DNA of 64,000 nt, taken from the NCBI GenBank assembly GCA_032622095.1, contig CP136065.1, positions 35,994,732 to 36,058,731 of the forward strand, in the 5' to 3' direction. The position numbers and the translations under genes were made by a program. This DNA is from Siphonodentalium dalli. Lineage: Eukaryota > Mollusca > Scaphopoda > Gadilida > Siphonodentaliidae. This document shows positions 51,592-63,599 of this stretch, piece after piece (position 1 is the stretch's first letter; every line of letters starts with the position of its first letter). The notes beneath the pieces were generated by a model. That model was not told where the DNA came from and made no database searches. It was given only the letters and a program-made list of their open reading frames with translations.

Positions 51592-54012
51592 CACTGTCAA
51601 AAACCCAGTTCATTCCCGAATAAGCCATGACTTCCATATATTTTAATCGTAACTTCCAGAAGAGTTTTTTTTCCTTTTTGGAAGTTAATCATTACCCGTG
51701 AAGGAATGGAACCCAATAAGTCATTATTCTGTATATTTGAAACCTGCCCATTAGCACCAAATTTGATCAACTATTATCAGGGGGTTTAACGTTTCCTCCA
51801 TTGTGCATAAATGCCATTAAGATGGAGAACTATCTGACATGACCTCTCTATTGATTAATATGTCCTTGAGTTATTGTGGAAAGCGATAGCCACCCAGGTT
51901 ACACAAGTACAAAAAACCCGATAACTTACAGTCACTCCATATATACACATAAACACCACACAAATGACAAGTTAGTCACTCTATACACATAAACCTGACC
52001 CATGACCATATAGTCACTCCCTGTATACCTATACACCACTTTCATGACCATAAGTCAATCCTTGTATACCTATTCATCTCACCGTTGGCCATACGGTCAC
52101 TCCCCGTATACCTATTCGCCACACCTATGGCCAAATAGCTATTCAAGATATACATATACACCCCATCCATGACCATCAAGTCACTCCAGGTATAAATATG
52201 CATCTCGTCAATAGCCATATAGCCACTCGCTTTATACACGTACCCCTCACCCATGACCATATACATGTATAGCCACACTTGTGTATACCTGTACAACCAT
52301 TAGTCACCATGCAGGCACACCAGGTGATGATCATTCGTGATCACACAGTCAATCCTTGTATACATATTCACCTCACCATTGGTCAGACATCACTCCCTCT
52401 ATACATGTTCACCAAACCCATGGTAAAATAGCCACGCAAGATATACATATACTCCCCAACCGTGGCCATATAATCACTCCAGGTAAACATATGCACCTCA
52501 CTAATGGTGATATAGCCACTCACTCTATCCACATACCTCTCCATAACCATACAACCACACTTGTGTATACCCATACACCATACATGTGACCATACAGCCA
52601 TGCAGTCACACCATGTATATTCCTACACCTGACCCATGACCATATAGTCACACACTATATACATATTCACCACATTCATGATCATACAGTCAGTCCCTGT
52701 ACACCTGTTCACCACATCATTGGCCATACAGTCACTCCCTGAAAACATATTCACTCACTATTGGCCATCATGCACTCACTGTATACATTTTGCCACATCA
52801 ATAGCCATATAGCCACTATATAGCCGTTATATACATATACATCTACACATGCCCATCCACACGCTCGTCAATGACCATCCAGCATCCTCCAGGTACACAT
52901 ATGCACATAATGACTGTGCTGTCATTCCATGCACACCTATCTATATTACACATAGCTGCATCTAGTTATCCATTCACCTCACCCATGATCATTTACATAA
53001 ACCACAGCAATGCCCATACAACCATATTGGGTACACCCGCACTGGGTACACATAACCATATAACCATAGTCACTCCCTGTATACCTATTCACCTCACACA
53101 TGACCATGCACTCACTCCTTGTATATCCATACATATCACCATGGCCACCCCATTCAAGGACATATAATTAAACATGTACACATATTCACATCATTCATGA
53201 CCATACACTAGCTCCCTTTATACATATTCACCTCTTCCTATGACAATACGGTAACTCTCTGGTTGCCATCTTGACCTGCACGCTGTATCAAGTTGATCAA
53301 TTTTTTATCCTAATAGGCCAGAATAGCCACATATTATGATTAATTTAAGTTATGTTTCAAAGTTCTGCCCATTTATTAAAAACAAATATAGCCAGTATCC
53401 CAAAAGAGGTTCTCGGCAACTTTAAAATTAATTTGTTATGTCACATAAGGAAATGGGACAACCAGAATAGAATCACAATTTGCTACATTTTCTGAACAGC
53501 AGAGAATAATGTTCGTGATATATGTGAAAAATGGTTGCCATTTTGGAAGCCATATTGAGTAATTTGGTTTATAAGCACATTAGTGTGACACATTAAAGTA
53601 GATCAAAACAATAAACACCTTTCATACCAAGGTTAGTTACATTTTACTTGAAAAATTCCCCCCCCCCCATATTTATGTCAAGTTTTTGAGAGAAACATCC
53701 AATATTTCTGGTAATGTCAGTGGTGACAAATTAAGTAAAAATTAACCAAGGTGCTTCAGACATGTTAGTGTTCAATGTATAGAAGGCAGAATAGCCAATG
53801 TTATACATCAGCCACAACTTGTAAGCGATTGTTGGGCACTCTGTGGCAATATACAGAAGAATGGAGTTATTGGGTTCCATTTCTTCACAGGTAATAATTA
53901 CCTTTCATCGTTTTTTGAAAAGGAAAAAAACTCTTCTGTAAGTTGCTGGAAAGATTATCAAAATATATGGAAGTCATGGCTTATTTAGGAACGAATTGGG
54001 TTTTGGACAGTG
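51592..54012. mobile_element. 2.4 kb inverted-repeat element filled by a minisatellite
   Basis: CACTGTCAAAAACCC at 51592 and GGGTTTTGGACAGTG ending at 54012 are complementary. The similarity runs about 150 bp inward, including AAGCCATGACTTCCATATAT and ATGGAACCCAATAA. The interior is a long minisatellite and a unique AT-rich part with TTGCCATTTTGG-type words. No transposase frame and no clear target duplication. Confidence 0.65.
51925..53260. repeat. Degenerate ~45-bp minisatellite, about 28 units
   Basis: Units of the form CATGACCATATAGTCACTCC followed by CTGTATACCTATTCACCTCA vary in sequence and length throughout. ORFs across it are by-products of the repeat. Confidence 0.85.
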
Positions 54013-54689
54013 ACACGCTTATTTTCTGGTAAATTCTAGCTTTCCGTATCGAAATACCTGCAAAAGAAATGCCAGGCGAATTTACCAGCGTATGAGTCCG
54101 GTCCGGTTACCGGGTGTGTCATGCGAATTGCAATTGGCTGTCGTTGTCCGCACATGCACCTTTAGCCAAAGTTTCTACGCTACCGATGGACTAGATATTC
54201 AGTAATACAATTCGTAGTAATACAGATACAAGGAAACCATAGTCAGAAATGTAACGCCATCAAGATCGTATTATTAGGCATATACTAGTATAAATTATAA
54301 TATAAAATATATTGGTTTCATGAATGCATCACATCAGAATTCCGTTAAAACAACTAATCCTTCAAGTTATCAAAACTGCGGCTTATTACTGCAGGTTTCT
54401 CATTCGCCACACCAGAAAGCCTCTAAATGCGGATAAAACAATCTACTAATCGGATTAAATACACGCCCGATACTTCACAATACGACCTTTATTCTACATT
54501 CCAACTGAGACATACTTCATCAACAAAGTTAGCTGTTATATTATACATTGTGTTCCCGCAATAAAATCTTCAAGAGTGGCCCAGCCATTGTTGATTGTTC
54601 ATACCTAAATATCGAAAGCAATTAACGCGGTCATAAAAATTACATACTGCAACAATGAGACATCCGCGAAGATACATCCGCGAAAACCA
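54013..54689. other. Non-coding spacer
   Basis: No gene recognised. Confidence 0.4.
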
Positions 54690-54955
54690 GAAATGTGTTG
54701 TCCTGCGAGATATCCTCATCGATATAGCTCCATCAGATCAGCCTTACAATTTCCTAAAATAACTCGCATCGCGTGAAACCCGAAATGTGTTGTCCTGCGA
54801 GATATCCCAACGCCCCGTTGGAGACGGCCAGATCAGCCTTACTACAGTTGTATAAAATAACTCGCATCGCGTGAAACCCGAAATGTGTTGTCCTGCGAGA
54901 TATCCCAACGCCCCGTTGGAGACGGCCAGATCAGCGTAGCAGTAAACACCCATCG
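54690..54955. repeat. ~98-bp tandem repeat, 2.7 copies
   Basis: AAATGTGTTGTCCTGCGAGA followed by TATCCCAACGCCCCGTTGGA and CGGCCAGATCAGC recurs at about 54783 and 54881, with a shorter diverged unit at 54690. Units two and three are nearly identical. Confidence 0.9.
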
Positions 54956-55470
54956 TATAGGGCGTAATAATTAATAGAGTACAAAATCTTGCACAAAGCC
55001 ACGAAGACATTTCTACTTGATAAACTGGAATAAATATAATTATTTGCATTCATCTGCGTCCTCACCAGAATATGCGCTTCTTTTATTGTTGGACGGCGTT
55101 AATCTTACCTGCTAAATATCAAACACTCGAAAGTCGTATTCGAGGTAGAATTGAGCATTGATGTGTGCATTAGTGTAAACAATTTTTATTTCCAAATCCA
55201 AACAGATAACATAATATACAGATGATACAAATATGCAAAAATAGAAGAGATAATGGATGGAAATGAGGATCAGACAACAAGCCCGATTGCTTATATGAAG
55301 TCTTCTCATCTTTGGCGACATGCCCCTTCCCCATTAAGTGAGGAAGGGGTATCGATCAGACGGGAAAGGATTCAATAATGTTTTTTTTAGGAGAAATGGA
55401 GATATATAACTACGTTTGAGTTAGGGGTGGAAACAGGGAGAAGATAGTGTCAGGGATAGCAAGAGGCAGG

Positions 55471-55530
<60 letters not shown>

Positions 55531-56449
55531 ATGAGAAAGAAGAAGACAGGCGGGGGAGATGAGTCATGAAATGATGACAGTGGTGGTGAGTTTACAAATA
55601 ATTGAGTTGAGTTGTTGCGTGATAAAAATGATGCTCGTCTATAGTAATATGCATGCGTAAGGCACCATGGGATGGGGTCAATCGCAATGGCCAATTCCTA
55701 TTTCAATGGAATCATTTCACGTATATGCATGATCGTAACAAGTAAGTAACATACAAACTAATCGTTTACGGTAGACATTTAGTACTATATATATAATGGG
55801 GAATATCATGCTGCCGCATAACGCGGCCGGAATCCAAAGCAATTTGTGTGGGCATTGAGATCGGTGACGAACATCAGAGTTGTTAACATTCCCTACCCAG
55901 AGTTGTAATTTTTTGCACAACGGTAGAACGGGTTCTGTATAGAGTTAAATTTTTTTATCGAATATGCATTTAAGATACCTCCTTGATATGATCAACCTAC
56001 ATGCAGAGTTTCTAAGAGGAGCATTGAACACTTTTGGATCTAGTTATACAACAAATTAGGCTATGAAACCGGGGTATTTTATCTCGGTCTCGTTGGCTAT
56101 CGAAAGCGCATTGAAATGGTTCTGATGTGACAATTTTTTCCGTCCTCACAGAAATCTCAATTTCGCACAGCTGGAAATTCAAAGATGCCACTGCATGAAC
56201 TACATTCATAGTAAACTAGATATCTCATATCAACTACAAGTATGTACTGTTCAAATACAAAGGGAGATAATTCATATTTCAGAATTAGGTTAAAAATAAT
56301 TCTAAAACTAACTTAAATTGAATTTCAGTTGAAACCTTGTGAGAATCACAAAAATGGAATGATGAAATTATTATTTAGAGTAGACTTACTGGAGTATTAC
56401 TTCAAACAGATTAAGTTCGGTAGACGAAATTGTCCAATCGAACCGATTA
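54956..56449. other. Non-coding spacer with (GA)n microsatellite
   Basis: A GA tract occupies 55471-55528. Short frames at 55112-55321 and 55717-56209 are not supported by motifs. No gene recognised. Confidence 0.45.
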
Positions 56450-57006
56450 ACGTACACGGGGGGAGAACTGCGACGTGAGGATCGGTTGCATTCCGATAAA
56501 GAGACGGTGGAAATCCGATAAACGAGACGGTTCGCTTTCGGCGACAAACGAGAATTGCCGTAACAAATCAGGTTTCATATCATCATATAGTTAGTTTAGT
56601 TACTAATATCCATCAATATCTAGACGCTACAGTGAGTAAAACCAATAGATTCGCCATTTAAAAGTCACGCGACGGTTCGTTTTCCTTTAAAAAACGAACC
56701 GTCGCATGTCTTTTATCGGAAAACGAACCGTCGCGTGACTTTTAAATGGCTATTCTCTTGATTTTAGTCACCGTAGCGTCTAGATTTTGATGGATATTAG
56801 TAACTTAAATAACGATATGATGATATGAAACCTGAGGGGTCACCGAAATTCCATTTGAATGCCTGAACACGAAGAAAATCTCGTTTGTCGCCGAAAACGA
56901 ACCGTCTCAGATCGAATAGCCGCCGTCTCGTTTATCGGAATTCCACTGTCTCTTTATCGGAATGCAACCGATCCTCACGTCGCAGTCCCCCCCCCCCCGT
57001 GACGTA
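56450..57006. mobile_element. Full-length palindromic element (547 bp) with 5-bp target duplication
   Basis: The two halves (56455 to about 56690 and about 56700-57001) are complementary along almost their whole length, from CACGGGGGG...CTGCGACGTGAGGATCG at the ends to CCATTTAAAAGTCACGCGAC near the centre. ACGTA flanks both sides (56450-56454, 57002-57006). It carries repeated CGATAAACGAGACGG and CGACGGTTCG words. CAC ends with 5-bp duplications recall Transib/RAG-type elements, but the rest of their heptamer is not matched. Confidence 0.82.
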
Positions 57007-58329
57007 GAGCGATGTGACTTCGGGGGAATACCGTAAGCCTTCCGAAAAATGAAACAATTGGCAGGAATACGATAGACAATATCCGTATGAATCTGAATGA
57101 ATGTTTACAAAGACTGGCATTATAGGTAAGTGCTGTAGTTTTCAATGAATCATCTGTTTAGAAAATGTAGCATTGTTTATGGATAATTTAGTCTTTAAAA
57201 TATGTGCCAATGCAACAAATGTTCGTGCATGCAGCTGAGCCATCTGTGTGCTACCATATATAACCTTGTTACAATCCCAAACGCAATTCAAGCGAGCGCG
57301 GTGTATCTTCCCCGATTGCTGTCGAACCAAAGTTTACAATATTTACAATACGATCTCAATATGGTTAAATTTACTAATGTTTTCTGTTTATGGTAAACTC
57401 AGAATTTAAATCAATTAAAGCTGCACATAGCATTTCAAACATTGAATCTGCAAACCTTAAATATTACACACCATCGACCACTTTAGCTGTTTAATAAGGG
57501 AAATTTAAAGTTATTCTGAAGACAAAAAAATAATCTATTGTTTTTTTTATCACCATTGTTGTAGCTAAAGATAGTCAGTTTTCGGGCAAAACTATGTCAA
57601 GGTAGTACCTAATATCGCCCATTCGTCTTGCGTTTAAGTTGAATGGTGTTTGTTAAAATTGTCCGAACACATTGTGTGCCTTTAAATATTCTCTAATTGC
57701 ATGCCACAGGTAAGAAAGTAGGTCAGCGAAACTCTTCTATATGTCTTGGATTGAGAGCATGAATGCGTGAATGTATTTTGTTTCTTCCTCTGTTGTTATT
57801 CTTCTTTCTCAATACAAAAATAAAATAACCTTGTTACAATCCTCCAGTTGCTTCCGGGCCACGCCAGCTGATAGCGTACTGGGAATAAGACTCAGCGCTG
57901 CTGTTGATTGTATTAGGACATGTATGTGTGCAAACGTTATCTATATACGACATCTGATTAGCCACCAGCGCTGTACTCTTCTGGCGCTCCAATTGATGAT
58001 ATTAACAGTTTGAGATGAACATTTCCCCCAGATCTGCTGTTCGTTAATACACACAATTTATGTAAGATAAGCAGTTTAAATCGCGCCACATTAATTAACG
58101 CACTAATTTGTTAGCGTTCTTGGTGGATAAGTCTAAACAAAATAATACAATGCTTGTCAAACCATTATCACAAATAATAACGTGATCGATTGTATTGTTA
58201 TTTTCATTATCATTAACCCCCAAAGTGATGAGGCACAGCGAGTTGAAATATCTGTAAGCAGGAACACGTAGTATGGATTGAATATAAGGGAACCGTGGAA
58301 TGAGAAACCTGAAAACCTAATTATTTGGA
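57007..58329. other. Non-coding spacer
   Basis: No gene recognised. Frames at 57142-58013 lack domain signals. Confidence 0.4.
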
Positions 58330-58800
58330 CGGGCAGTTCGGAATGGCGGCACTTCTGTGTGGCCGCGACCACTGTCCGTGCGTGTGTGATTTCTATGACA
58401 CCCACACTGTTCTGGCCACTAAAATTACACCTAGACCTGCCTAGACACCACAATGGCGGTCCGGGATGTTAGCTTCATTCGCGGCAAACATATTCGGCGA
58501 TGTTGGCATTTTGAGGGTTAAAAGCGGCACTTATGTGTGGCCGCGAGCCCCCATCCGTGTGTGGGTTTCCATGACACCCGTACTGTTATTGCCACTAAAA
58601 TCAACCGTATATACCACAGGAGAGTTCGGGCTGTTAGCTTGATTAACGAAAAAAACATATTCGGCGATGTTTGTATTGTGATGGTTAATAGCGGCACGTA
58701 TGTGTGGTCGCGACCTCCCCGACTGTGTGTGGGTTTCCATGACACCCGCACTATTATTGCCACTAAAATCACCCCTAGACACACCAGGGGGTGTCCGGGC
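58330..58800. repeat. ~170-180-bp tandem repeat, 2.7 copies
   Basis: Each unit contains GCGGCACTT(C/A)TGTGTGGCCGCGA or a close variant (near 58346, 58524, 58693), then TGACACCC, CCACTAAAAT and CATATTCGGCGATGTT. The GCGGC...GCCGC part can form a small hairpin in each unit. Confidence 0.85.
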
Positions 58801-60194
58801 TGGACCGGGCTGGTCCGCGCGGTATGTAATCATACCGGAGCGGGAGAGTGGTTCGAGTCGTTCGGAATATAAACCGAACTAATTAATGCTGACAATGAAA
58901 CAAAGCTTTGCTAAATGATGGTGATAATGTTGGTGGTAATGATGGTGAGGATGATGGTGAGGGTGATGACGCCCGTGACGTTGACGGCGACAATAACAAC
59001 GACCATGGTGATGTTGGCTATGCTAATGGTGGTGATATGTCGTAGTAGTAGATATATACTGTATTAACAATAAGTACACAAATTTGACAATGTGCTGACA
59101 AAGTTGGTATCAATATTATACAAAATTATTATTAAAGTATGAATTTTAAAATTCAGAGTTCTGCTGGCGATGGTGCTATTACATATGTGCTTTGAATAGG
59201 ACGGTCACGTCATCTCCAACATTCTTACTTTTTGTCCGAGATTCCTGTACTCTCGATGGACTGTCTTCCCGGTTCCTCCGAAAATAAAGTGAAGTGTAAT
59301 CCCACATAGGCACGGAGATATAAACATGGCTGTTATGATAACGCGGGAATCTGTAAAATATAGTAATTCGTGCGGCCGCTGCGATCTCGGTGGATTCCGA
59401 TACCTCTCGCTGACAACAACGGCACCTCCGATGATTATATAAACAAAATAACCTGGCCACGACTGCGAGTGGGATTAAAAGTTGCACATGTTGTGCTTTG
59501 TAAGCAATTCATGAGATTCAGGGTTCTCTACAATTTTATTTATACTATTTTTATTTTTGACTGGCTAAAACTGCTCTGACGGCAGACTGTCTGTTCACCA
59601 TTAGCGGAATGTAAGCTTCCGGTGAGCAAGGCCGGGTACCTTGTTTATGGGCTCAGGACACTGTGGCATCACCCATTGCTCATTCTGAATATGGGCACCA
59701 TAAAACATGCGATGATATTTTGATGATCAATTTAGGTTTTAATTTTCCTACTACGACATGTGGCCGCGTGGCGCGTCATATGAGCTAGCTGCTGAAATGA
59801 CGACAAACTCCACAGTTAATATAAACTAAAGTTAGTAGTCTAACTGTTGAAAGCTGACTATTTAATAGAGGTGTTTCACTTCAGGGACACGAGAACCTTG
59901 CTCCTCTGACGGAATGATGTGCCACATTCATAGACACGGTAAGTGTGAATGTCTTTGTTCTTTTCGAATCCAACCGGCAACTAATTTTGGGCGTGGATAA
60001 ATGATTTCCCTTCAATTGGTGCTTAGAGTCTATTAACCCTTAAACATATATATATATTAATTGACGAGTAGTTCCCGTTGCCACCGGCGAAATTTTACCC
60101 ACATTTTGTGGACATCCGCGGTATTAAGATATATATACTAAGCGAGCAGAGCAACATGCTGCCCTTGTTTAACACACACAATACCAAATATTTT
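58801..60194. other. Spacer before the second segmental copy
   Basis: Contains a GATGGTGATG-type imperfect microsatellite (58915-59035). A 102-aa minus frame at 59179-59487 begins with a hydrophobic stretch but has no recognised domain. Nothing else supported. Confidence 0.4.
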
Positions 60195-61938
60195 ATCCAC
60201 GGGCATGGCGAGAGGATCTTAATTGATTAATCATGCAGGTATTTGAAGTCAAATTACAATAGCACTGTTACACGTGGAATTCGATAAATGTTACTTCTCA
60301 TGTCTTTCGCCTTGGTAAAGATGCATGTTGTGTGCACGGTTCCATTTATATTCTGGCACCATGTGGTTTTCTTTTTGTATTTGTTTTTTTTCTCATATTT
60401 TATTGAGCATCTCATATAAACATTTCAGACAAAACTTATTTATAACAAACTTATGTAGGATGAACGAATGGGGATTGGAGCACAAGTTATAACAACTTGG
60501 GTGGAGCTCCTCTCCCCGGGGAAAAGATGGTGTGCACAGAAGAAAAATTTCAATGCATAAATGTTGAACACAAAACAAAACTTCTGACAGAACACACAAA
60601 TACAAATCTTGGAATGTTCAAGATTGGGGTAAGGGAAGATAGTTTTATATCATATGTTTATGTTTAGTGCATGTTGTTCATGAATTTAAGTTAATATACG
60701 ACTGGTAATGTTCACTAAATGTAATGCATCTGTTCATAGCCAAATCGCAGTGAGTTTATAATATATTTCTGGACAGCTGCGAACAATTGGTAATTTCCTT
60801 CATTGGACAGTGAGACTGATCCACAAAGTAGATCGGCAACATGTATTAGATATATTTGATATCTGGTTTTCTATGACGAAATGCCCGCAAAACATACCGT
60901 GCAAACTTTCCAGCGTGTGAACGTAGCATTAGGGTACACTCGCATTTGCCAGGCATTCTTTTGCAGATATTTTGGTATAGAAAGCTGCACTCTACCAGAA
61001 ACCGAATCCTAACATGATTATAAATTTCATCTGTATCACAGTTAACTACATGGCAATTAAAACATGTAGTTCCACTAGTAGCGATGCTATTGAAATCTTC
61101 CTGTAAACTGCATGCAGCATCGTTACATGCGGAACTACCGAAATGTTACTTCTCATGTCTTAAGCTTTGGTAAATATGAATTGTATATGCATGTTCCCGT
61201 TCATATTCTGGGACAAAAATAGACAAAAGTATTTTCTATGAGAAAATACCTGATTCAACTTGCCAGTGTATAAACGTACACTTAGCGTGCAGCTACAGCC
61301 CCAGACCTCTAGTCCAGGAAGATCTCATTTGCAGCCCCATTTCAAACCTGTCAACCCTAAACATGTATGTTTGGAGAATTTCCAACTGATGTTAAAATCA
61401 AACTATCAGATGATTTTCAACCTATTTTCGTCAGACATGTCCAACTGATGCTGTGCCAGGCATGGACTTTCCAAATTTAGAACAATTCAGTCAATACGTC
61501 AACAATTATACATAGGGAATATTTATTACATGATACTACCCTTATTCCATTCAATAAACCCATTCTATAAATTGTGATATGAAACGTTCGTTGCATAACA
61601 GGAAATAGTGCCAGGTGACCTTTGACTTCAGGTTTATCGTCTGTTTATATTCCGTACGCTACATCTCAATGAACTATGGCTTCCAATTTTTCCACGAAAC
61701 TCTATATAATGAATCAAAAGCTTGAAATGTTATTTCATTAAATATACGCCATTATATACGTCAAAGAGTCTCTATTTATCTGGGAATATTTCCTTCGCGG
61801 GCAAACAACGCATAGTTACGTGAAACGTCATCACATGCCTTATAGAAGCCGATGTTAGTTTCAAGTCCCGTTTGTTGATTTAGGTATGTTTAATCGAAGT
61901 TTTTTATCATGTAATACATAGAATACAATTCGTCCCAA

Positions 61939-62009
61939 GTTTATAGCGGAATTACAAAACGCGTCCAGTAAATTATGTCTGGACTCGTTGTATAGGTTCC
62001 GCTATAAAC
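61939..62009 (-). other. 3' hairpin of the second glycosyltransferase-like gene
   Basis: Same GTTTATAGCGGAA/TTCCGCTATAAAC hairpin as at 19928-19998, unchanged by eye. Confidence 0.6.
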
Positions 62010-62047
62010 TGTGGACACACCTAGCCCCTGTCGCCAGGTCCTTGGTG

Positions 62048-63109
62048 TTACATGTCTTCAGTCCTATTACCGATTTTGACTCCTTCCATTGCTCTTTTAC
62101 ACCCTCCATTAATATTTCTCCTCTCGATGGCGATGGTGCCTTTTGTGGTCGATTTTGTAAAGAAGGGAACACAGTTGATATATCCTTGAATCCAATCTAG
62201 ACGATATACACTTGATTGAATCAATTTGTTGTTACACAAGGAGTTCTTTGCATGTTTACCAGCTAAATTTCCACGCGAATCCGTTTGATGTAGAGCTACC
62301 AATGTCCTTGTAGCATCGATGACCTTCACACTGTTTCGCCTTGCGTGCAAAATAAAATAATTATCGAATCCTATTCGTCCAATTGAGACATTAAGAAATT
62401 TGTCGAACGGATAAGAACTATCAACGAAGAAATAATCCTCTGCGAAACCTGGAAAAATTTGTCCTTTTTTGTGAATTCGCATAACGTTTTCGGGAGAGTT
62501 GGCGAATTGTTCGAAATGCGAGCCATTGATTGTGCTTTCAAAGTTGAAGTTAGTTCGTCTGCCACTGATAAGTATCTTCGTTTGATTGACGACCTTGAGA
62601 GACCGAATACTCTTTAGTGTGTGTAGCAATCCTTCGTCAAACAATATGTCCGAGTTAGCGAAACCGAAAAACGTTGCATTGAATCGAGAAAACATATCCA
62701 GGAACATATTTTTAAGAACAGGCAAATCTGGGCAGGGCCCACTTCCGGTGATTCGTGACGTCATCCAGCCATATTTAACCGCGAGTTTTTCCAAGAACGT
62801 TTCATTGGTGAATAATACCGGCTGTATAGACGGTAACAAGTATCGCCAATTCATCAATGTGTTGATTTTAAGTTCGCTCAGATTCACGTTGTGCTTCCAT
62901 GTTGTGAAAATTACGGCGATCAGATCGGAGCCTTGCCCCCGTCGTTGGTAGGTTGTTGCTGGGTATGACTGGAATCCCACCCTCGGCTCGAGCAGGATGG
63001 TCCGTTGTGTATCTCGTAGGTAATATGTTCGGCCACCGAATAGCACTACAGCTGCAAATATCGTAACAATGATGACATAAAGCGTTAGGTATATCAATCG
63101 TCGTCTCAT
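62048..63109 (-). CDS. Type II membrane glycosyltransferase-like protein, copy 2 (353 aa, intronless)
   Basis: Nearly identical to the protein at 20037-21047: the same membrane helix (5-24), the FGFANSDILFDEG block, AEDYFF, GRIGFDNYF and VIDATRTLVALHQTD. Differences include a 17-residue segment in the stem after RDT (QRTILLEPRVGFQSYPA) absent from the first copy, A21V, N29Y, L88F-type substitutions and a final Met in place of Leu. An open frame with few changes in both copies suggests both are, or recently were, functional. The stem-region indel would change only the spacer between membrane and catalytic domain. It sits in the same context, with a minisatellite upstream and a hairpin downstream. 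Confidence 0.72.
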   Translation of the reverse strand: MRRRLIYLTLYVIIVTIFAAVVLFGGRTYYLRDTQRTILLEPRVGFQSYPATTYQRRGQGSDLIAVIFTTWKHNVNLSELKINTLMNWRYLLPSIQPVLFTNETFLEKLAVKYGWMTSRITGSGPCPDLPVLKNMFLDMFSRFNATFFGFANSDILFDEGLLHTLKSIRSLKVVNQTKILISGRRTNFNFESTINGSHFEQFANSPENVMRIHKKGQIFPGFAEDYFFVDSSYPFDKFLNVSIGRIGFDNYFILHARRNSVKVIDATRTLVALHQTDSRGNLAGKHAKNSLCNNKLIQSSVYRLDWIQGYINCVPFFTKSTTKGTIAIERRNINGGCKRAMEGVKIGNRTEDM

Positions 63110-63110
63110 C

Positions 63111-63425
63111 TCCTTTCGCTGCCTCGCATTTTTATCTCCTTTAACTGCCTCGCATTTTTATCTCCTTTAACCGCCTCGCATTGTTATCCCCTTTAACCGC
63201 CTCGCATTGTTATCCCCTTTAACCGCCTCGCATTGTAATCTCCTTTGTCTGCCCCGCGTTGTTATCTCCTTTGTCTGCCCGCGTTGTTATCTCCTTTGTC
63301 TGCCCGCGTTGTTATCTCCTTTGTCTTCCTCGCTTTGTTATCTCATTTGTCTTCCCCGCATTGTTATCTCCTTTAACTGCCTGGCATTTTTGTCTCATTT
63401 AGCTGCCTCCTCGCATTTTTACCTG
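63111..63425. repeat. 26-bp minisatellite abutting the start codon, copy 2
   Basis: Same repeat family and position as at 21049-21385, with a different unit order and number. The unit next to the gene is identical, including the short upstream frame whose TGA overlaps the main ATG. Confidence 0.92.
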
Positions 63426-63599
63426 TGAATACAAGTCGTATGATAACATATAATTCTATGAATCTCTATGCTCTAGCTACGCCCGTCGTTTCTATCAACA
63501 AAAATATTTCTTATTTTCTCGGATGGCTCTATTATAGTAAATTGGCTGACTATAAACCCTAATGTGGATCTGGAAATTTTCGCCGACAATGTCATAAAT

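Noticed and set aside
51925..53260. Frames with Tyr/Met-rich repeats on both strands
   Set aside because: They are translations of a minisatellite with no conserved frame.
56450..57006. Assignment of the palindrome to Transib
   Set aside because: Only the CAC end and 5-bp duplication fit; the rest of the expected terminal motif is absent, so the class is left open.
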